NCBI GenBank assembly: GCA_963802355.1
Contig: CAWDIV010000021.1
Location: forward strand, 124,001 to 188,000
Source of the DNA: SG8-41 sp963802355
Lineage (GTDB): Bacteria; Pseudomonadota; Gammaproteobacteria; Burkholderiales; SG8-41
Reading direction: 5' to 3'
Length of the DNA: 64,000 bases
This document shows positions 36,316-45,631 of the stretch, piece after piece (the first letter of the stretch is position 1; each line of letters begins with the position of its first letter). The position numbers were made by a program, and so were the translations under genes. The notes under the pieces were generated by a model. It was given only the letters and a program-made list of their open reading frames with translations, was not told where the DNA came from and ran no database searches.

Positions 36316-37581
36316 TTAATTTAGTTGTATCCGCTCCCCCCACGGCACTTTCCCGTTGCCTTTGACGAGCCAGATCACGGGAAAGTCGGGCGCGCGGCGC
36401 GGGAATTCTCCTTCGGCGTCGGTGAAGTAGAGCAGCAGGTCTGGACGGTGTCGGCTCGCGACGATCCACTCGAAAACCGGCAGGAAGCTCGTGCCCCCCC
36501 CGCCTGCGATGGCGGGCGGCAGTCCTATGGGCTCCCATGGCTGAAACGTCCATGGTCCTTCGGGAACCAGCCGCTCGTCGCATCCGTGCACGGTCACGCG
36601 CGCGCGGATTTGCCCCTTCAACGCATCGAGCTCGTTCGTGAACTGCGCGAGCTCCTCGTTGCGGATCGAGCCGCTCACGTCGAGTGCAACGTAAAGATTC
36701 ACCTCGCCGCCTGCCAGCCGCGGCAGTAACGCGTCCCCGTCGCGGCGCGATGGCCGCTGGAAGCTGTAGTCGTCGCGCGCCACGCCCATCAGGTAACGCG
36801 CCAGCAGAAACCGCCAGGGCAACTGCGGCTCGATCAGGCCGGCTATTCTCCGCAGCCAGCTATCGTTCAACCGCCCCGCCAGCCGGGTCTGCTGAGCGGC
36901 GGACACCATGCGGCTCTGCCAGCGCCGTACGAGTTCTTCACGCGCGACCTGAGCCCCCTCTGGAAGCACGCCGCGCGTGATGCTGCGACGCCGCTCAACG
37001 CCCGCGTCGCCGAACGGATCGGAACTTTGTTCCGCTTCATTATCAGGCAACCGGATCATCCCTTTTGCCACGTCGAGCTGTTCAGGCCGGAACGCGTAGC
37101 GTGCATGGCCTGGGCCTCGACCATCATCAACCATGCGGTCATCGAATAAATGGCGATCGAGCGTGCGCTCGGGCGTATCGGGCGGTATCAGCGGATAGAT
37201 CTCCTCCGCGGAAAGCCCTCGGAAATCCGGGTTGGCGAGCGCGCCCGGCGGCGGTTTCAGGCCCTCTCCCACAAGCAGCAAATTCACCGCGTGGTCGCAC
37301 GCCACGTCCCAGCGCTTGCGCGTGCGGTGGCTGCGGCGGGCAAAATGCCCGAGCGCGCAATGCATGGCCTCGTGCGCGAGGACGAACTGGGTTTGCGCCA
37401 GGGTGAGCCCCGCGATGTAGTCCGGATTGAAATAGATCGCGCGCGCATCGGTCGCGGTCGTTTCGCACCATGCGGCGGAGGCCGCGACGAGGGGCAGGTG
37501 CATTACCAGCGCGCCGATGAAAGGCTGCTCGAGGATCAGCCGAGTGCGCGCGGCGCCGAGCTTCGTTTCGATCGCGTTCAA
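36316..37581 (-). CDS. DUF2201 / VWA-like metallopeptidase-type protein
   Basis: About 422 residues if started at TTG 37581, which overlaps the MoxR stop as TTGA. The N-terminal DUF2201 domain has the zinc-protease signature VLAHEAMHCALGHF near residue 95 (HExxH). The C-terminal VWA-like domain begins NLYVALDVSGSIRNEELAQF with a MIDAS motif DxSGS and continues with GGGGTSFLPVFEW and LLLYFTDAEGEFP. Always paired with a MoxR ATPase, as here. The pair is thought to act as a chaperone/metal-dependent remodelling system for unknown targets. The HExxH is intact, so proteolysis is possible. Confidence 0.87.
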   Translation of the reverse strand: MNAIETKLGAARTRLILEQPFIGALVMHLPLVAASAAWCETTATDARAIYFNPDYIAGLTLAQTQFVLAHEAMHCALGHFARRSHRTRKRWDVACDHAVNLLLVGEGLKPPPGALANPDFRGLSAEEIYPLIPPDTPERTLDRHLFDDRMVDDGRGPGHARYAFRPEQLDVAKGMIRLPDNEAEQSSDPFGDAGVERRRSITRGVLPEGAQVAREELVRRWQSRMVSAAQQTRLAGRLNDSWLRRIAGLIEPQLPWRFLLARYLMGVARDDYSFQRPSRRDGDALLPRLAGGEVNLYVALDVSGSIRNEELAQFTNELDALKGQIRARVTVHGCDERLVPEGPWTFQPWEPIGLPPAIAGGGGTSFLPVFEWIVASRHRPDLLLYFTDAEGEFPRRAPDFPVIWLVKGNGKVPWGERIQLN

Positions 37582-38643
37582 GTCGCTGCAGCCAATTTCA
37601 GGTCGTAGAGCATTAGATCCGTGATGCTCGCCGCCCATTCGGCGAACTCGGGCACGTTGATGAGCGGTCTGCCGATCGAACGGTGCAGGTCGGTAACCAG
37701 CATCACGCCCATCTCACGCTGCGGAAAGCTCTTTGCGTATTTGAGGATATGCCCGTAGACGAGATTAGCCTGCGGCATCTCGCGTACCTGCACGGCCCGC
37801 CGCACCAGCGCGGCGGCGACCCCGTACTGAAGATCGATGCCGTGCGGCACCTGCAGGCTCTTTCCCTGCAGTATGGCGTCGATATCGGGAAGGTCGGCGA
37901 TGTTGTCCACGAATGCCTTGAACTCCACTCCCGCCGCTTTTCCCACGCACGCTTGCAATGCGTCGAGCAGCAGCTCGGGCGCATCGCCGAACTTCACCAA
38001 TGCCCGATGCGCGTATTCCCACGACCGCGGACTGGGAAAGGCAACCGGATTGTGCGCCGGATCGAATTCGAACAGGAGGTCCGGGCGGAAGCGCAGGAAC
38101 GCAATGACCTTCGGATCGATGACAGCGGCATGCGCCCACTCGACCCAGTCATCGAGATTGGGCTCGATTTCGTAATGCGTGAAGCGGTTCGCGAGCGGAG
38201 TCGGCATGACGTAAGTCACGCCGCGATCGCCGTAACGATTGCCGGCGGCGAAGATGACCCAGCCCACCGGCACCCGGTAGTCTCCCAGCCGCCGGTCGAG
38301 TATGAGCTGGTACGCGGCCGCCGTGACCGTGGGCGATGCGGAGGTGATCTCGTCGAGAAACAGGATGCCGCGCGCGCCGTGGCGCCCTTCGTCCGGCAGC
38401 AGCGCGGGAACGGACCATTCGACGAGATCGCCCTTGCGAAACGGCACGCCGCGCAGATCGGTCGGCTCCATCTGCGAGAGCCGGATATCGATCAACGGCA
38501 CAGACGTGGCTGCGCGCGATGGCCGCTATGATCTGCGACTTCCCGACTCCCGGCGGTCCCCACAGCATGACCGGCGTGTGGGCGAGCGTGCCAGTGCTCG
38601 CGAATTCCCGGTCGAGTATCTTGAGGATGTGGGCGGGTCGCAT
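37578..38643 (-). CDS. MoxR-family AAA+ ATPase, single frameshift
   Basis: About 355 residues. ATG 38643 begins MRPAHILKILDREFASTGTL with Walker A GPPGVGKS near residue 31. After IARSHV near 38505 the frame changes to PLIDIRLSQMEPTDLRGVPF, which is the normal continuation; removing one base restores it. Walker B GILFLDEITSASPTV and AAGNRYGDRGVTYVMPTPLANRF are typical. It overlaps the VWA gene start by four bases and forms an operon with it. MoxR ATPases use ATP to assemble or activate partners carrying VWA domains. Confidence 0.88.
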
Positions 38644-38644
38644 G

Positions 38645-38690
38645 GATGGTCAGTCCCGAGTCACCAGTCACGAGTCTCCAGCGAGAGCAG
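38645..38690. repeat. Intergenic word repeat (CGAGTCACCAGTCACGAGTC)
   Basis: Tandem AGTCAC-GAGTC words upstream of the MoxR gene, in the divergent gap. The same word appears at 1.5-1.66 kb. Only one arm is clear. Confidence 0.55.
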
Positions 38691-38731
38691 AGCTATCGCG
38701 AACTTTGAATGTTACCGTATAGTATGGCGCC

Positions 38732-39340
38732 ATGAAATTCTGCAGCAGTTGCGGCGCGCGGGTGACCTTGCGCGTGCCTCCCGGGGACTCGCTTGCGCGC
38801 CATGTCTGCGACGCCTGCCAGGCCATCCACTACCAGAATCCGCGCATGGTGGTGGGGTGCATCGTCGAGTGGGAGGACCGGATACTGCTGTGCCGGCGCG
38901 CCATCGAGCCGCGGTACGGGCTGTGGACGGTGCCCGCAGGTTTCATGGAGAACGGCGAAACGACGTTCGACGGCGCGATCAGGGAAACGCTCGAGGAAGC
39001 CAATGCGCGCGTCGAGATCGGGCCTCTGTACGCGCTTTACAACATTCCCCACGTCAACCAGGTTTACATCCTGTTCCGCGCGCGGCTCTTGGATCCCAAT
39101 GTCAGGGCTGGCGCCGAAACGCTGGAGGTGCGCCTCTTCCCCGAGGCCGAGATCCCGTGGGACCAGATCGCGTTTGCCTCGATACGAGACGCGCTCGCGC
39201 GCTATTACGCCGATCGCAAGAACGGAGAATATAGGTTCCACATGGGGACGATCGAGCAAGTAAGAAGGCGCCGTGAACGGACGTCCGTAGATCGAGTTCG
39301 GATTCTGGTGACGACCTCAGCCGGCCCCCTTTTGTCTTGA
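38732..39340 (+). CDS. Nudix hydrolase with N-terminal zinc ribbon
   Basis: 202 residues. Cys pairs CSSC and CDAC (residues 4-7 and 30-33) make a zinc ribbon, followed by HYQNPRMVVGCIVEWEDRIL. The Nudix box GFMENGETTFDGAIRETLEEAN (near residue 70) fits GX5EX7REUXEE with Asn where Gly is usual. The architecture matches NUDIX proteins of the ADP-ribose/NADH pyrophosphatase side group. The substrate is not known. The C-terminal 30 residues after FHMGTIEQ look unlike the family, and its stop overlaps the next gene as TTGA. Confidence 0.85.
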   Translation: MKFCSSCGARVTLRVPPGDSLARHVCDACQAIHYQNPRMVVGCIVEWEDRILLCRRAIEPRYGLWTVPAGFMENGETTFDGAIRETLEEANARVEIGPLYALYNIPHVNQVYILFRARLLDPNVRAGAETLEVRLFPEAEIPWDQIAFASIRDALARYYADRKNGEYRFHMGTIEQVRRRRERTSVDRVRILVTTSAGPLLS

Positions 39341-40971
39341 TCGAAATGGCAATGTGGGAAGACAAATCGCTTTCCGTCGGCCGTCTGCTTGGCGAGGCGA
39401 GAGTTGAATTTGGCGCAGGTCGGCTCGGCGAGGCGGCGGCACGCTGCCGCGCGGCGCTGGCGCTCGATGCGAACAGCCCCGAAGCGCTGCGCATCCTCGG
39501 CTCGGTCTGTTTCAGCTTGCGGCGCCTGGATGAGGCGGTGGAGCTGCTGGCGCGCGCAAGTCGCATCGCCAGGAACGACCCGTTCCTGCTCAACGACTAT
39601 GGCGCGGTGTTGCATGCAGTAGGACGCCATCAGGAGGCGATCAAGATATTGCGCCGCGCGCTCTCGCTCAAACCCGGCGCTGCTTTGTTGCACAACAACC
39701 TTGGGTTAAGCCACGCGGCGCTGGGCAACACCGAAGCCGCCCTCACCTGCTACCGCCGGGCGCTTGCGCTGGATCCGAACCAGGCTGACGCGCACACCCA
39801 CCTGGGCGCATTGCTGTTCGGACGCGGAGAGATCGAGGCTGCCATCGCCCTTCACCGCCGGGCGATCGAGCTCAACCCAGGCCACTCCCTGGCGCACTTC
39901 AATTTCGCCTGTGCCGTGCGTGCGCTGGGACGCTACGACGAAGCAATCGAACACTATGGACATGCCATCGATGCACGCCGCGGATTCGCCGACGCGCATT
40001 TCAATCGGGCTACCGTCAGGCTGCTGCGGGGAAAACTCGGGGATGGCTGGCGCGACTATGAATGGCGCGTCGAGTCGCAAACGGGCAAACCGTACATTGG
40101 CGATCCGCGCGACTCTCGGAAAATACTACCGAAGCCTTCCGCTTCCATGCCGCTCGAATTGCAGGGCAAGCGTCTGCTCATCGTGAGTGACCAGGGCCTG
40201 GGAGACGAAATATTTTTCCTGCGGTTCGCTGAAAAGTTGAAATCGCTCGGGGCAGCGCTGGTAGCTGCTCCGAATCCGAAGCTCGCCGGCATGTTGCAGC
40301 GTACGGGAGTGTTCGATGCTCTGCTGCAGACCGGAAACGTAGCGCCGGATTTCGATCAAATCGTGCTGGCAGGCGATCTGCCGCTGCTGGCAGGATGCGA
40401 GACGACAGGCGACGTTCCACCGCCGCTGCGATTGCGCCCGCTGGACGATGCCGTGCGGGCGGTGCAGGCGCGGCTCACCGCTGCCGGTTCGGGCCCGTGG
40501 CTGGGACTTAGCTGGCGAGCGGGAGCCGCCCCTGCCATGGGCAAGGGCACGCTGGTGAAGAAAATCGCGCCCGCCGAACTCGCAACCGCTGTTGCCGTCT
40601 GGCCGGGCAGTATCGCCATACTCCAGCGTGCGCCGGAGGATGGCGAGGTCGCGCAGTTACGCGGCTTGATCGGCCGTCCCGTCCTCGATCTGAGCGCGCT
40701 GAACGAAGACCTCGAACAGATGCTGGCGCTGCTCTTGCTTCTCGACGAGTACATCGGAGTCAGCAACACCAACATGCACTTGCGCGCCGGTCTCGGCCTC
40801 AACGCGCGCGTGCTGGTCCAGAATCCGCCTGAGTGGCGCTGGATGGACCGCGGTACCGACTCGCCGTGGTTTCCCGGCTTCCGGGTTTACCGGCAAGACC
40901 GCGATGCGGGATGGCGTGATGCATTTAGCGAACTCAGCGCCGACCTGTGCGCAGCCGCGATGGCAGCATGA
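39337..40971 (+). CDS. TPR protein with C-terminal glycosyltransferase-9/41-like domain
   Basis: Up to 544 residues; translation may start at TTG 39337, ATG 39346 or ATG 39352. TPR repeats fill about 10-230 (GEARVEFGAGRLGEAAARCR, LLNDYGAVLHAVGRHQEAIK, LHNNLGLSHAALGNTEAALT, ADAHTHLGALLFGRGEIEAA, LAHFNFACAVRALGRYDEAI). The C-terminal part (about 255-540) has LLIVSDQGLGDEIFFLRFAE and VSNTNMHLRAGLGLNARVLV, as in the TPR-GT family related to ADP-heptose transferases and O-GlcNAc transferases. A glycosyl- or pilin-modifying role is possible but not shown. It overlaps the Nudix gene by four bases. Confidence 0.82.
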   Translation: MIEMAMWEDKSLSVGRLLGEARVEFGAGRLGEAAARCRAALALDANSPEALRILGSVCFSLRRLDEAVELLARASRIARNDPFLLNDYGAVLHAVGRHQEAIKILRRALSLKPGAALLHNNLGLSHAALGNTEAALTCYRRALALDPNQADAHTHLGALLFGRGEIEAAIALHRRAIELNPGHSLAHFNFACAVRALGRYDEAIEHYGHAIDARRGFADAHFNRATVRLLRGKLGDGWRDYEWRVESQTGKPYIGDPRDSRKILPKPSASMPLELQGKRLLIVSDQGLGDEIFFLRFAEKLKSLGAALVAAPNPKLAGMLQRTGVFDALLQTGNVAPDFDQIVLAGDLPLLAGCETTGDVPPPLRLRPLDDAVRAVQARLTAAGSGPWLGLSWRAGAAPAMGKGTLVKKIAPAELATAVAVWPGSIAILQRAPEDGEVAQLRGLIGRPVLDLSALNEDLEQMLALLLLLDEYIGVSNTNMHLRAGLGLNARVLVQNPPEWRWMDRGTDSPWFPGFRVYRQDRDAGWRDAFSELSADLCAAAMAA

Positions 40972-41042
40972 TGCCGTCGTTATTCGCCATCAGCTGCATA
41001 GAGGCATGCTAAAGACAGCAGACGGTAGGCTGCGCGCATCCG

Positions 41043-42209
41043 TCAGATCGCCCTCAAAGCGTCCACGATGTTGAGCCGCGCGGCTCGCACCGCGGGCAGA
41101 AAACCGCCGATCAGCCCCATCGCGAGCGCGAAAAGCAACGTCTGCAAGACAATGGCCGGCGTGAGTACGAAGCGAAACGAGAGATCGGCAAAAGTCTGGA
41201 AATTCACGGTCGAGAACGATGCGAGCTGCATGAGAGAGGCAAGCAGCAGTCCTGCCAGGCCGCCGGCCAACGCGAGCAGCAACGACTCGACCAGGAATGC
41301 GCCCAACACGGCCCGGCGCTTGAAGCCGAGCGCGCGCAACGTCCCGATTTCACCGACGCGATTCGCGACCGACGCGTACATCGTGATCATCGCCCCGATC
41401 GTCGCCCCGATCGAGAAAATGATCGACAGCGTCAGCCCGAGGATGGTGATGAAGTTTGACAGCACCCGCGACTGGTCGCTGTAAAACACCTGTTCGCGCT
41501 TCATCTCGTTGGCGAGCCGCGGGTCGGCGTCCACATCGGCTTTGAAACGATCGTAGAGCGCGGAGTCGGAGAGCCGCACCACCATCGAGGAGTAGGCCGT
41601 GCGGCGGAACGACTGCATGAGCTGCTCGGCGTCGCCCCAGATCTCCGAGTCGAAGCCGCTGCCGCCGGCGTCGAAAGCGCCGACGACGGTCCAGCCGCGC
41701 TGCGCGAAATGGAGACTGTCGCCGATCGCCGTATTGTCAAAGCGCGCCGCGATACTGCTGCCAACAATGATCTCGGCAGTGCCCGGGCGGAACATCCGCC
41801 CGGCCGCCAGCTTTACCTGTGGCCGTAGCGCAATCCCTGTGGGGGAAGTGCCACGGATAACGACGTTGGACGGCTTGTCGTCCCCGCTTCTCAGAAGCGA
41901 GATCAGCACGACCGTCTCTTTCGATACCATGCGCTCGCCGCCGGGGCCAGCCGCCACGGCGGCATGCATCTCGACGATTCTCGCCTGCTCGCGATAGACG
42001 CCGCTCTGGATCTCGGTCTCGGCGCCCTTGCGGATGATCACCACGTTGTCGCGCTCGCCGGTGGTGACGAGCGTACGCTTCAAGCCGGCGTCCAGCATGA
42101 GCACCGTGGCGAAAACGAACACCACCAGCGCCAGACCGCCGGCGGTGAGCCCGGTCGTAAGCCGGCGCGCCCAAAGGTTACGTGCGACGTAGATGAGCGG
42201 GATTTTCAC
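41043..42209 (-). CDS. MacB-like ABC transporter permease (FtsX type)
   Basis: About 389 residues from GTG 42209 (MKIPLIYVARNLWARRLTT). One N-terminal TM (about 18-40), a large periplasmic MacB-PCD domain (about 45-260) and three C-terminal TM helices (about 275-300, 325-350, 360-380) ending in AARLNIVDALRAI. It belongs to an operon MacA-like / ATPase / permease / [IVP relic] / permease read right to left, so two different permeases may pair. MacB-type systems export small molecules, peptides or lipoproteins across the envelope. The substrate is unknown. Confidence 0.87.
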   Translation of the reverse strand: MKIPLIYVARNLWARRLTTGLTAGGLALVVFVFATVLMLDAGLKRTLVTTGERDNVVIIRKGAETEIQSGVYREQARIVEMHAAVAAGPGGERMVSKETVVLISLLRSGDDKPSNVVIRGTSPTGIALRPQVKLAAGRMFRPGTAEIIVGSSIAARFDNTAIGDSLHFAQRGWTVVGAFDAGGSGFDSEIWGDAEQLMQSFRRTAYSSMVVRLSDSALYDRFKADVDADPRLANEMKREQVFYSDQSRVLSNFITILGLTLSIIFSIGATIGAMITMYASVANRVGEIGTLRALGFKRRAVLGAFLVESLLLALAGGLAGLLLASLMQLASFSTVNFQTFADLSFRFVLTPAIVLQTLLFALAMGLIGGFLPAVRAARLNIVDALRAI

Positions 42210-42210
42210 G

Positions 42211-42420
42211 TCAATGTTTAATGTTATGTGAAGCACTTGCCTCTTCGATGTTCGCCCCGATACTCGTACCGGCTCGTAGCAGCTGATTGCTTAACACGTA
42301 CTCTTTCCGTTGCTGCAGCGTGCGGACTGTCTCGATCACGCGCAATGCAAATGTGTAGCTTTTATCTCGTACCGGATTATCGCGAGTCATATCCCCATCC
42401 TCGTCGTGAATGAAGTTCAT
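42211..42420 (-). pseudogene. Truncated four-helix-bundle (IVP/TIGR02436) protein
   Basis: 69 residues, of which the last 60 read DNPVRDKSYTFALRVIETVR, TLQQRKEYVLSNQLLRAGTS and IGANIEEASASHN. This is the first half of the 23S intervening-sequence (S23) protein family, normally about 115-125 residues. The second half (after NIEEA) is missing: a stop occurs seven codons later. It lies between two permease genes of one operon, with word-repeat DNA at its left and right. A likely insertion that later decayed. Confidence 0.75.
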
Positions 42421-42462
42421 TGAGCATTGAGAATTAAGCCTTAAGCATTGCTCTCATCCTAT
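42405..42462. repeat. Intergenic word repeat (GAGCATTGAG / TTAAGC)
   Basis: TTCATTGAGCATTGAGAATTAAG and CCTTAAGCATTGCTCTCA pair in part. It flanks the IVP relic. A similar AATGTTTAATGTTATG run lies at its other end (42213-42229). Confidence 0.55.
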
Positions 42463-43608
42463 TGCCCGCAGACCCTCGACGATCCGCACGCGCGACGCGC
42501 GGACGGCTGGTACTACCGCCGCAGCGATCCCTACTGCGGCTGCGCACGCCGCTTGCAGCTGCAGGGTAACCAGCGAAACGTCGAATATCGGGAAGTAGGC
42601 GGGGACAAGCTGCTTGAAGGTCGCCGCCGCTGGCGGTGTCGCAACGAGTCCCAGACCCCCGCCGGCCGCGCAGATCGCGAGCGACTCCCCGAAGATCAGC
42701 AGGGCGATGAAACCCGGCCCAAAACCCAGCGCCTTCAGCGTCGCATACTCGGCGGTGCGCTCGCGCGCGCTCATCGCCATCGTGTTCGCCATTACCCCCA
42801 GGATAATGAGGATCACGATATAGGAAACGAGCCGAATCGAGGCGATGATCTCGTTCGACATGGCAATAAATCCAAGCTGGAACGCCTGTTCCGACTCAGT
42901 GAGGGTCTCGGCCAGGGAATTCCTGAACATATCGTCGATGGTGCGCGCGGTGGCCGCGACGCGTCCCGCATCGTCGATTCCGACGATATACACTCCGACC
43001 TGATCGGCACGCTGTCTCGCGGCCTTGCGCAGCGATTCGTTCAAGTAGTCCCAGTGAAAAAGCATGTGACGGGTGATCTTCGTGTCGTCGCTGCCGTCGA
43101 AAATGCCGCGCACGACGAACTCCCAGGTTCCGGGAAAGATCGTGCCTCGCAGGGGCAGCACGTCGCCCACTTTGAACCCGTAGATATTCGCAAGCTGCCG
43201 CCCGACCAGGCATCCCTTGCGGTCGCGCAGCCACGCCTGGCGCTCTGCTTCCGGCAGCACGAACTCGGGGTAGAGGTCGAGGTAGTTGTCCGACACGGCG
43301 AACTGCGCGAAGAACTTCTTGGGATCCTGATAGACGCCGCCGAACCAGCTGGAGCGCGCCACGGCCGTGACACCTTCGACGCCGCGGATGCGTCCGTGGT
43401 AGCTCGCCGGCAGCGAGAACACGAGAGAGATCGCGTTGCGCGTAATCAAGCGGTTTGCCGCCGCGGCGTTCGCGCCCGCGTACCACGCATCCACCACGGT
43501 CCGCAGCAATCCGAAAGAGAGCACCGCCACAACGAGTCCCAGCACGGTCAGCCCCGTGCGCAGCTTGTGCCGCAGCGCGTTGCGCAGGATGAGCTTCAGC
43601 AGGTACAT
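42454..43608 (-). CDS. MacB-like ABC transporter permease (FtsX type)
   Basis: 384 residues. N-terminal TM (about 18-40), periplasmic domain, and TM helices near 255-285, 305-330 and 345-370, ending RASRVRIVEGLRAIG, the normal FtsX/MacB pattern. It begins six bases after the ATPase stop, so the two are cotranscribed. Paralogous to the permease at 41043 in overall organisation but not closely alike, consistent with a heterodimeric transporter. Confidence 0.88.
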   Translation of the reverse strand: MYLLKLILRNALRHKLRTGLTVLGLVVAVLSFGLLRTVVDAWYAGANAAAANRLITRNAISLVFSLPASYHGRIRGVEGVTAVARSSWFGGVYQDPKKFFAQFAVSDNYLDLYPEFVLPEAERQAWLRDRKGCLVGRQLANIYGFKVGDVLPLRGTIFPGTWEFVVRGIFDGSDDTKITRHMLFHWDYLNESLRKAARQRADQVGVYIVGIDDAGRVAATARTIDDMFRNSLAETLTESEQAFQLGFIAMSNEIIASIRLVSYIVILIILGVMANTMAMSARERTAEYATLKALGFGPGFIALLIFGESLAICAAGGGLGLVATPPAAATFKQLVPAYFPIFDVSLVTLQLQAACAAAVGIAAAVVPAVRASRVRIVEGLRAIG

Positions 43609-43614
43609 GCAAGG

Positions 43615-44322
43615 TCAGGATTCGGGATTTGGGATTCGGGATTCAACAGCACCCGTAACGTTGCTCTCGCCCTTCTCTGAATCCTGAATCCTGATTCCTG
43701 AATCCCGATCTTCGAGCAGCACTCCCTTCTCGAGGTGCCGGACCGAGCGCGCGCGCTTCGCGGCAAACGGGTCGTGGGTCACCATGATGACGGTCTTGCC
43801 GAGTTCGGCATTGAGACGGTCGATCAGCGTAAGAACCTCTTCCGCAGAAACACGGTCGAGGTCTCCTGTCGGCTCGTCCGCCACGAGTATCGTGGGGTCG
43901 GTAATGATCGCGCGCGCGATGGCGACCCGCTGCTGCTGGCCTCCGGAGAGCTCCGCGGGATAGTGTTCCATGCGGTCGGTGAGGCCCACCATCGCCAGCG
44001 CGGTTTGCACATGGTCTCTGCGATCGTGGGCGGAGAGGCGGGTGAGCAAAAGCGGCAGTTCCACGTTCTCGAACGCCGTCAGCACGGGCATCAGGTTATA
44101 GAACTGAAATATGAATCCGACATGCTGCGCACGCCACTCGGCGAGGGCGGCTTCGCCGAGCGCCGTGATGTCCACGCCGTTCACGAGCAGCGTTCCGGCG
44201 TCCGGCTGGTCGATCCCTGCGATGAGATTGAGGAGCGTGCTCTTCCCCGAACCGGAAGGACCCATCAGCGCGACGAAATCGCCGGCCGCGATGCTGAAGG
44301 AAATATCGTGCAGCACCGGCAC
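43615..44322 (-). CDS. ABC transporter ATP-binding protein (MacB/LolD type)
   Basis: 235 residues from the annotated GTG, but coding clearly extends upstream: AIVEINNLTKSYRRGEQVVP reads in the same frame from about 44367. No good start codon lies there; ATG 44382 is in another frame, which suggests one more indel. Motifs: Walker A GPSGSGKST, Q-loop, signature LSGGQQQRVAIARA, Walker B ILVADEPTGDLD and the H-loop MVTHDP. The C-terminal tail RDSGIRIQDSEKGESN is simply translation of the intergenic word repeat, so the gene has grown into it. Confidence 0.86.
   Translation of the reverse strand: MPVLHDISFSIAAGDFVALMGPSGSGKSTLLNLIAGIDQPDAGTLLVNGVDITALGEAALAEWRAQHVGFIFQFYNLMPVLTAFENVELPLLLTRLSAHDRRDHVQTALAMVGLTDRMEHYPAELSGGQQQRVAIARAIITDPTILVADEPTGDLDRVSAEEVLTLIDRLNAELGKTVIMVTHDPFAAKRARSVRHLEKGVLLEDRDSGIRIQDSEKGESNVTGAVESRIPNPES
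43617..43706. repeat. Word repeat translated into the end of the ATPase gene
   Basis: GGATTCGGGATTTGGGATTCG at 43619-43640 pairs with CTGAATCCTGAATCCTGATTC at 43677-43697. The repeat lies inside the last 30 codons of the ATPase gene, showing that such repeats can invade reading frames. Confidence 0.75.
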
Positions 44323-44386
44323 GACCTGTTCACCGCGCCGATAAGATTTGGTGAGGTTGTTGATTTCGACGATAGCGCATAAAGCA

Positions 44387-45631
44387 TCAAGTTAAACATT
44401 GAATGCGCTGTTTCACTTCGTACGGAAGTGAAACCCTCGCGCCGTCGCGCAGCTTGTCGAGCGGCTTCACTACGACCTTCTCGCCGACCTGAATTCCTTT
44501 CACTACCTCGACCATGTCGCCCAACTTGCCGCCGGTTTCGATAGTAACCTCTACCGCCTTGTTGTCGCGCACCGCATACACCACCTGTCGCCCGTTCCTG
44601 CTCACGATCGCGCCGGGCTGCACCACCGTGCGCGGCGCGCGCTCGCCGGGCGGCATTTCCTGCGTCAGGAACGCGACTTTCGCCGCCATCTCCGGCAGGA
44701 TCCTCGGGTCGTTGTCGACGAAGCGGATCTTCGCCGTGACGGTCGCCTTCGATCGGTCCACGGTCGGCACCAGCCGGTGCAGGACGCCCCGCAAGCGCGC
44801 GTCCGGTAACGCATCGAGCTGGATTTCGCACGGTTGCTCCGGCTTGACTTTCGCGAGATTGGATTCCGCCACGTCGGCCTCGACCTCCAGCGTCGACATG
44901 TCGGCCATTGTGACCACCGCCGCCTGCGAACCGAGCGCCGATGAGAACGGGGTGATCACGTCACCCACGTTCGCGTTCTTCGTGAGCACTACGCCCTCGA
45001 ACGGGGCGCGGATCAGCGTCTGGTCAACGGCGACTTGCGCCGAACGGTGTGTCGCCTGCGCGACGGCGATCGCCGCCTTCAAGCCGCTGATTGCCGCTTT
45101 TGCCTTCTCGTGGCGCGCAACGGCCGTGTCGTGCGCGGCTTGCGACACGAAGTTCTTCGCCAACAGCTCGCGCGAGCGGTTGAGCACGCGCTCGGCTTCG
45201 GTCAACTCGGCCATGCCCTGCTCGAGATTGGCGCGCGCCACCGCGATGTTCGCCGCGGCTTGCTCCAGCGCGGCGGTCACGTCCTTGTTCTCCAGACGTG
45301 CCAGAATTTCGTTGGCTTTTACCCGGCTGCCCTCACGCACTCCGAGCCATTCCAGGCGGCCGGTGGCCTTGGACGCCACGGCCGCCTTGCGCTGTGCAAC
45401 CACGTACCCGGTCGCGTTGAGCAGCGTGTACGCCTGCGAGGGATACGCGCTCGTGACGGCGGCGGTTTCCACCGAAATTGCTGCATTGAAATGCAGCGCA
45501 ATTCCGATGGCCGCCGCCGCGACGAGCAGGACCACCGCCCATGTTACGCGCCGGCGCCACGGTGGCGCCGCCGGCGGACTGGCGGCGGGGCCGCGCGCTA
45601 TGCGCAGCTTGGAAAGATCGGCATCAGACAT
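44387..45631 (-). CDS. MacA/HlyD-type periplasmic adaptor subunit
   Basis: 414 residues. A cytoplasmic N-terminus, a single TM (about 29-47), barrel-sandwich hybrid (AQRKAAVASKATGRLEWLGV near 78), a coiled-coil hairpin (about 105-185 with AVARHEKAKAAISG), a second lipoyl half (DQTLIRAPFEGVVL) and a beta-barrel domain. It links an inner-membrane ABC permease with an outer-membrane channel. First gene of the operon with the ATPase (65-base gap) and two permeases. No TolC-like gene is nearby. Confidence 0.87.
   Translation of the reverse strand: MSDADLSKLRIARGPAASPPAAPPWRRRVTWAVVLLVAAAAIGIALHFNAAISVETAAVTSAYPSQAYTLLNATGYVVAQRKAAVASKATGRLEWLGVREGSRVKANEILARLENKDVTAALEQAAANIAVARANLEQGMAELTEAERVLNRSRELLAKNFVSQAAHDTAVARHEKAKAAISGLKAAIAVAQATHRSAQVAVDQTLIRAPFEGVVLTKNANVGDVITPFSSALGSQAAVVTMADMSTLEVEADVAESNLAKVKPEQPCEIQLDALPDARLRGVLHRLVPTVDRSKATVTAKIRFVDNDPRILPEMAAKVAFLTQEMPPGERAPRTVVQPGAIVSRNGRQVVYAVRDNKAVEVTIETGGKLGDMVEVVKGIQVGEKVVVKPLDKLRDGARVSLPYEVKQRIQCLT

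Noticed and set aside
36316..38643. MoxR/VWA pair as the core of a ternary phage-defence system
   Set aside because: No third component or effector gene is present; the pair is a common housekeeping arrangement in betaproteobacteria.
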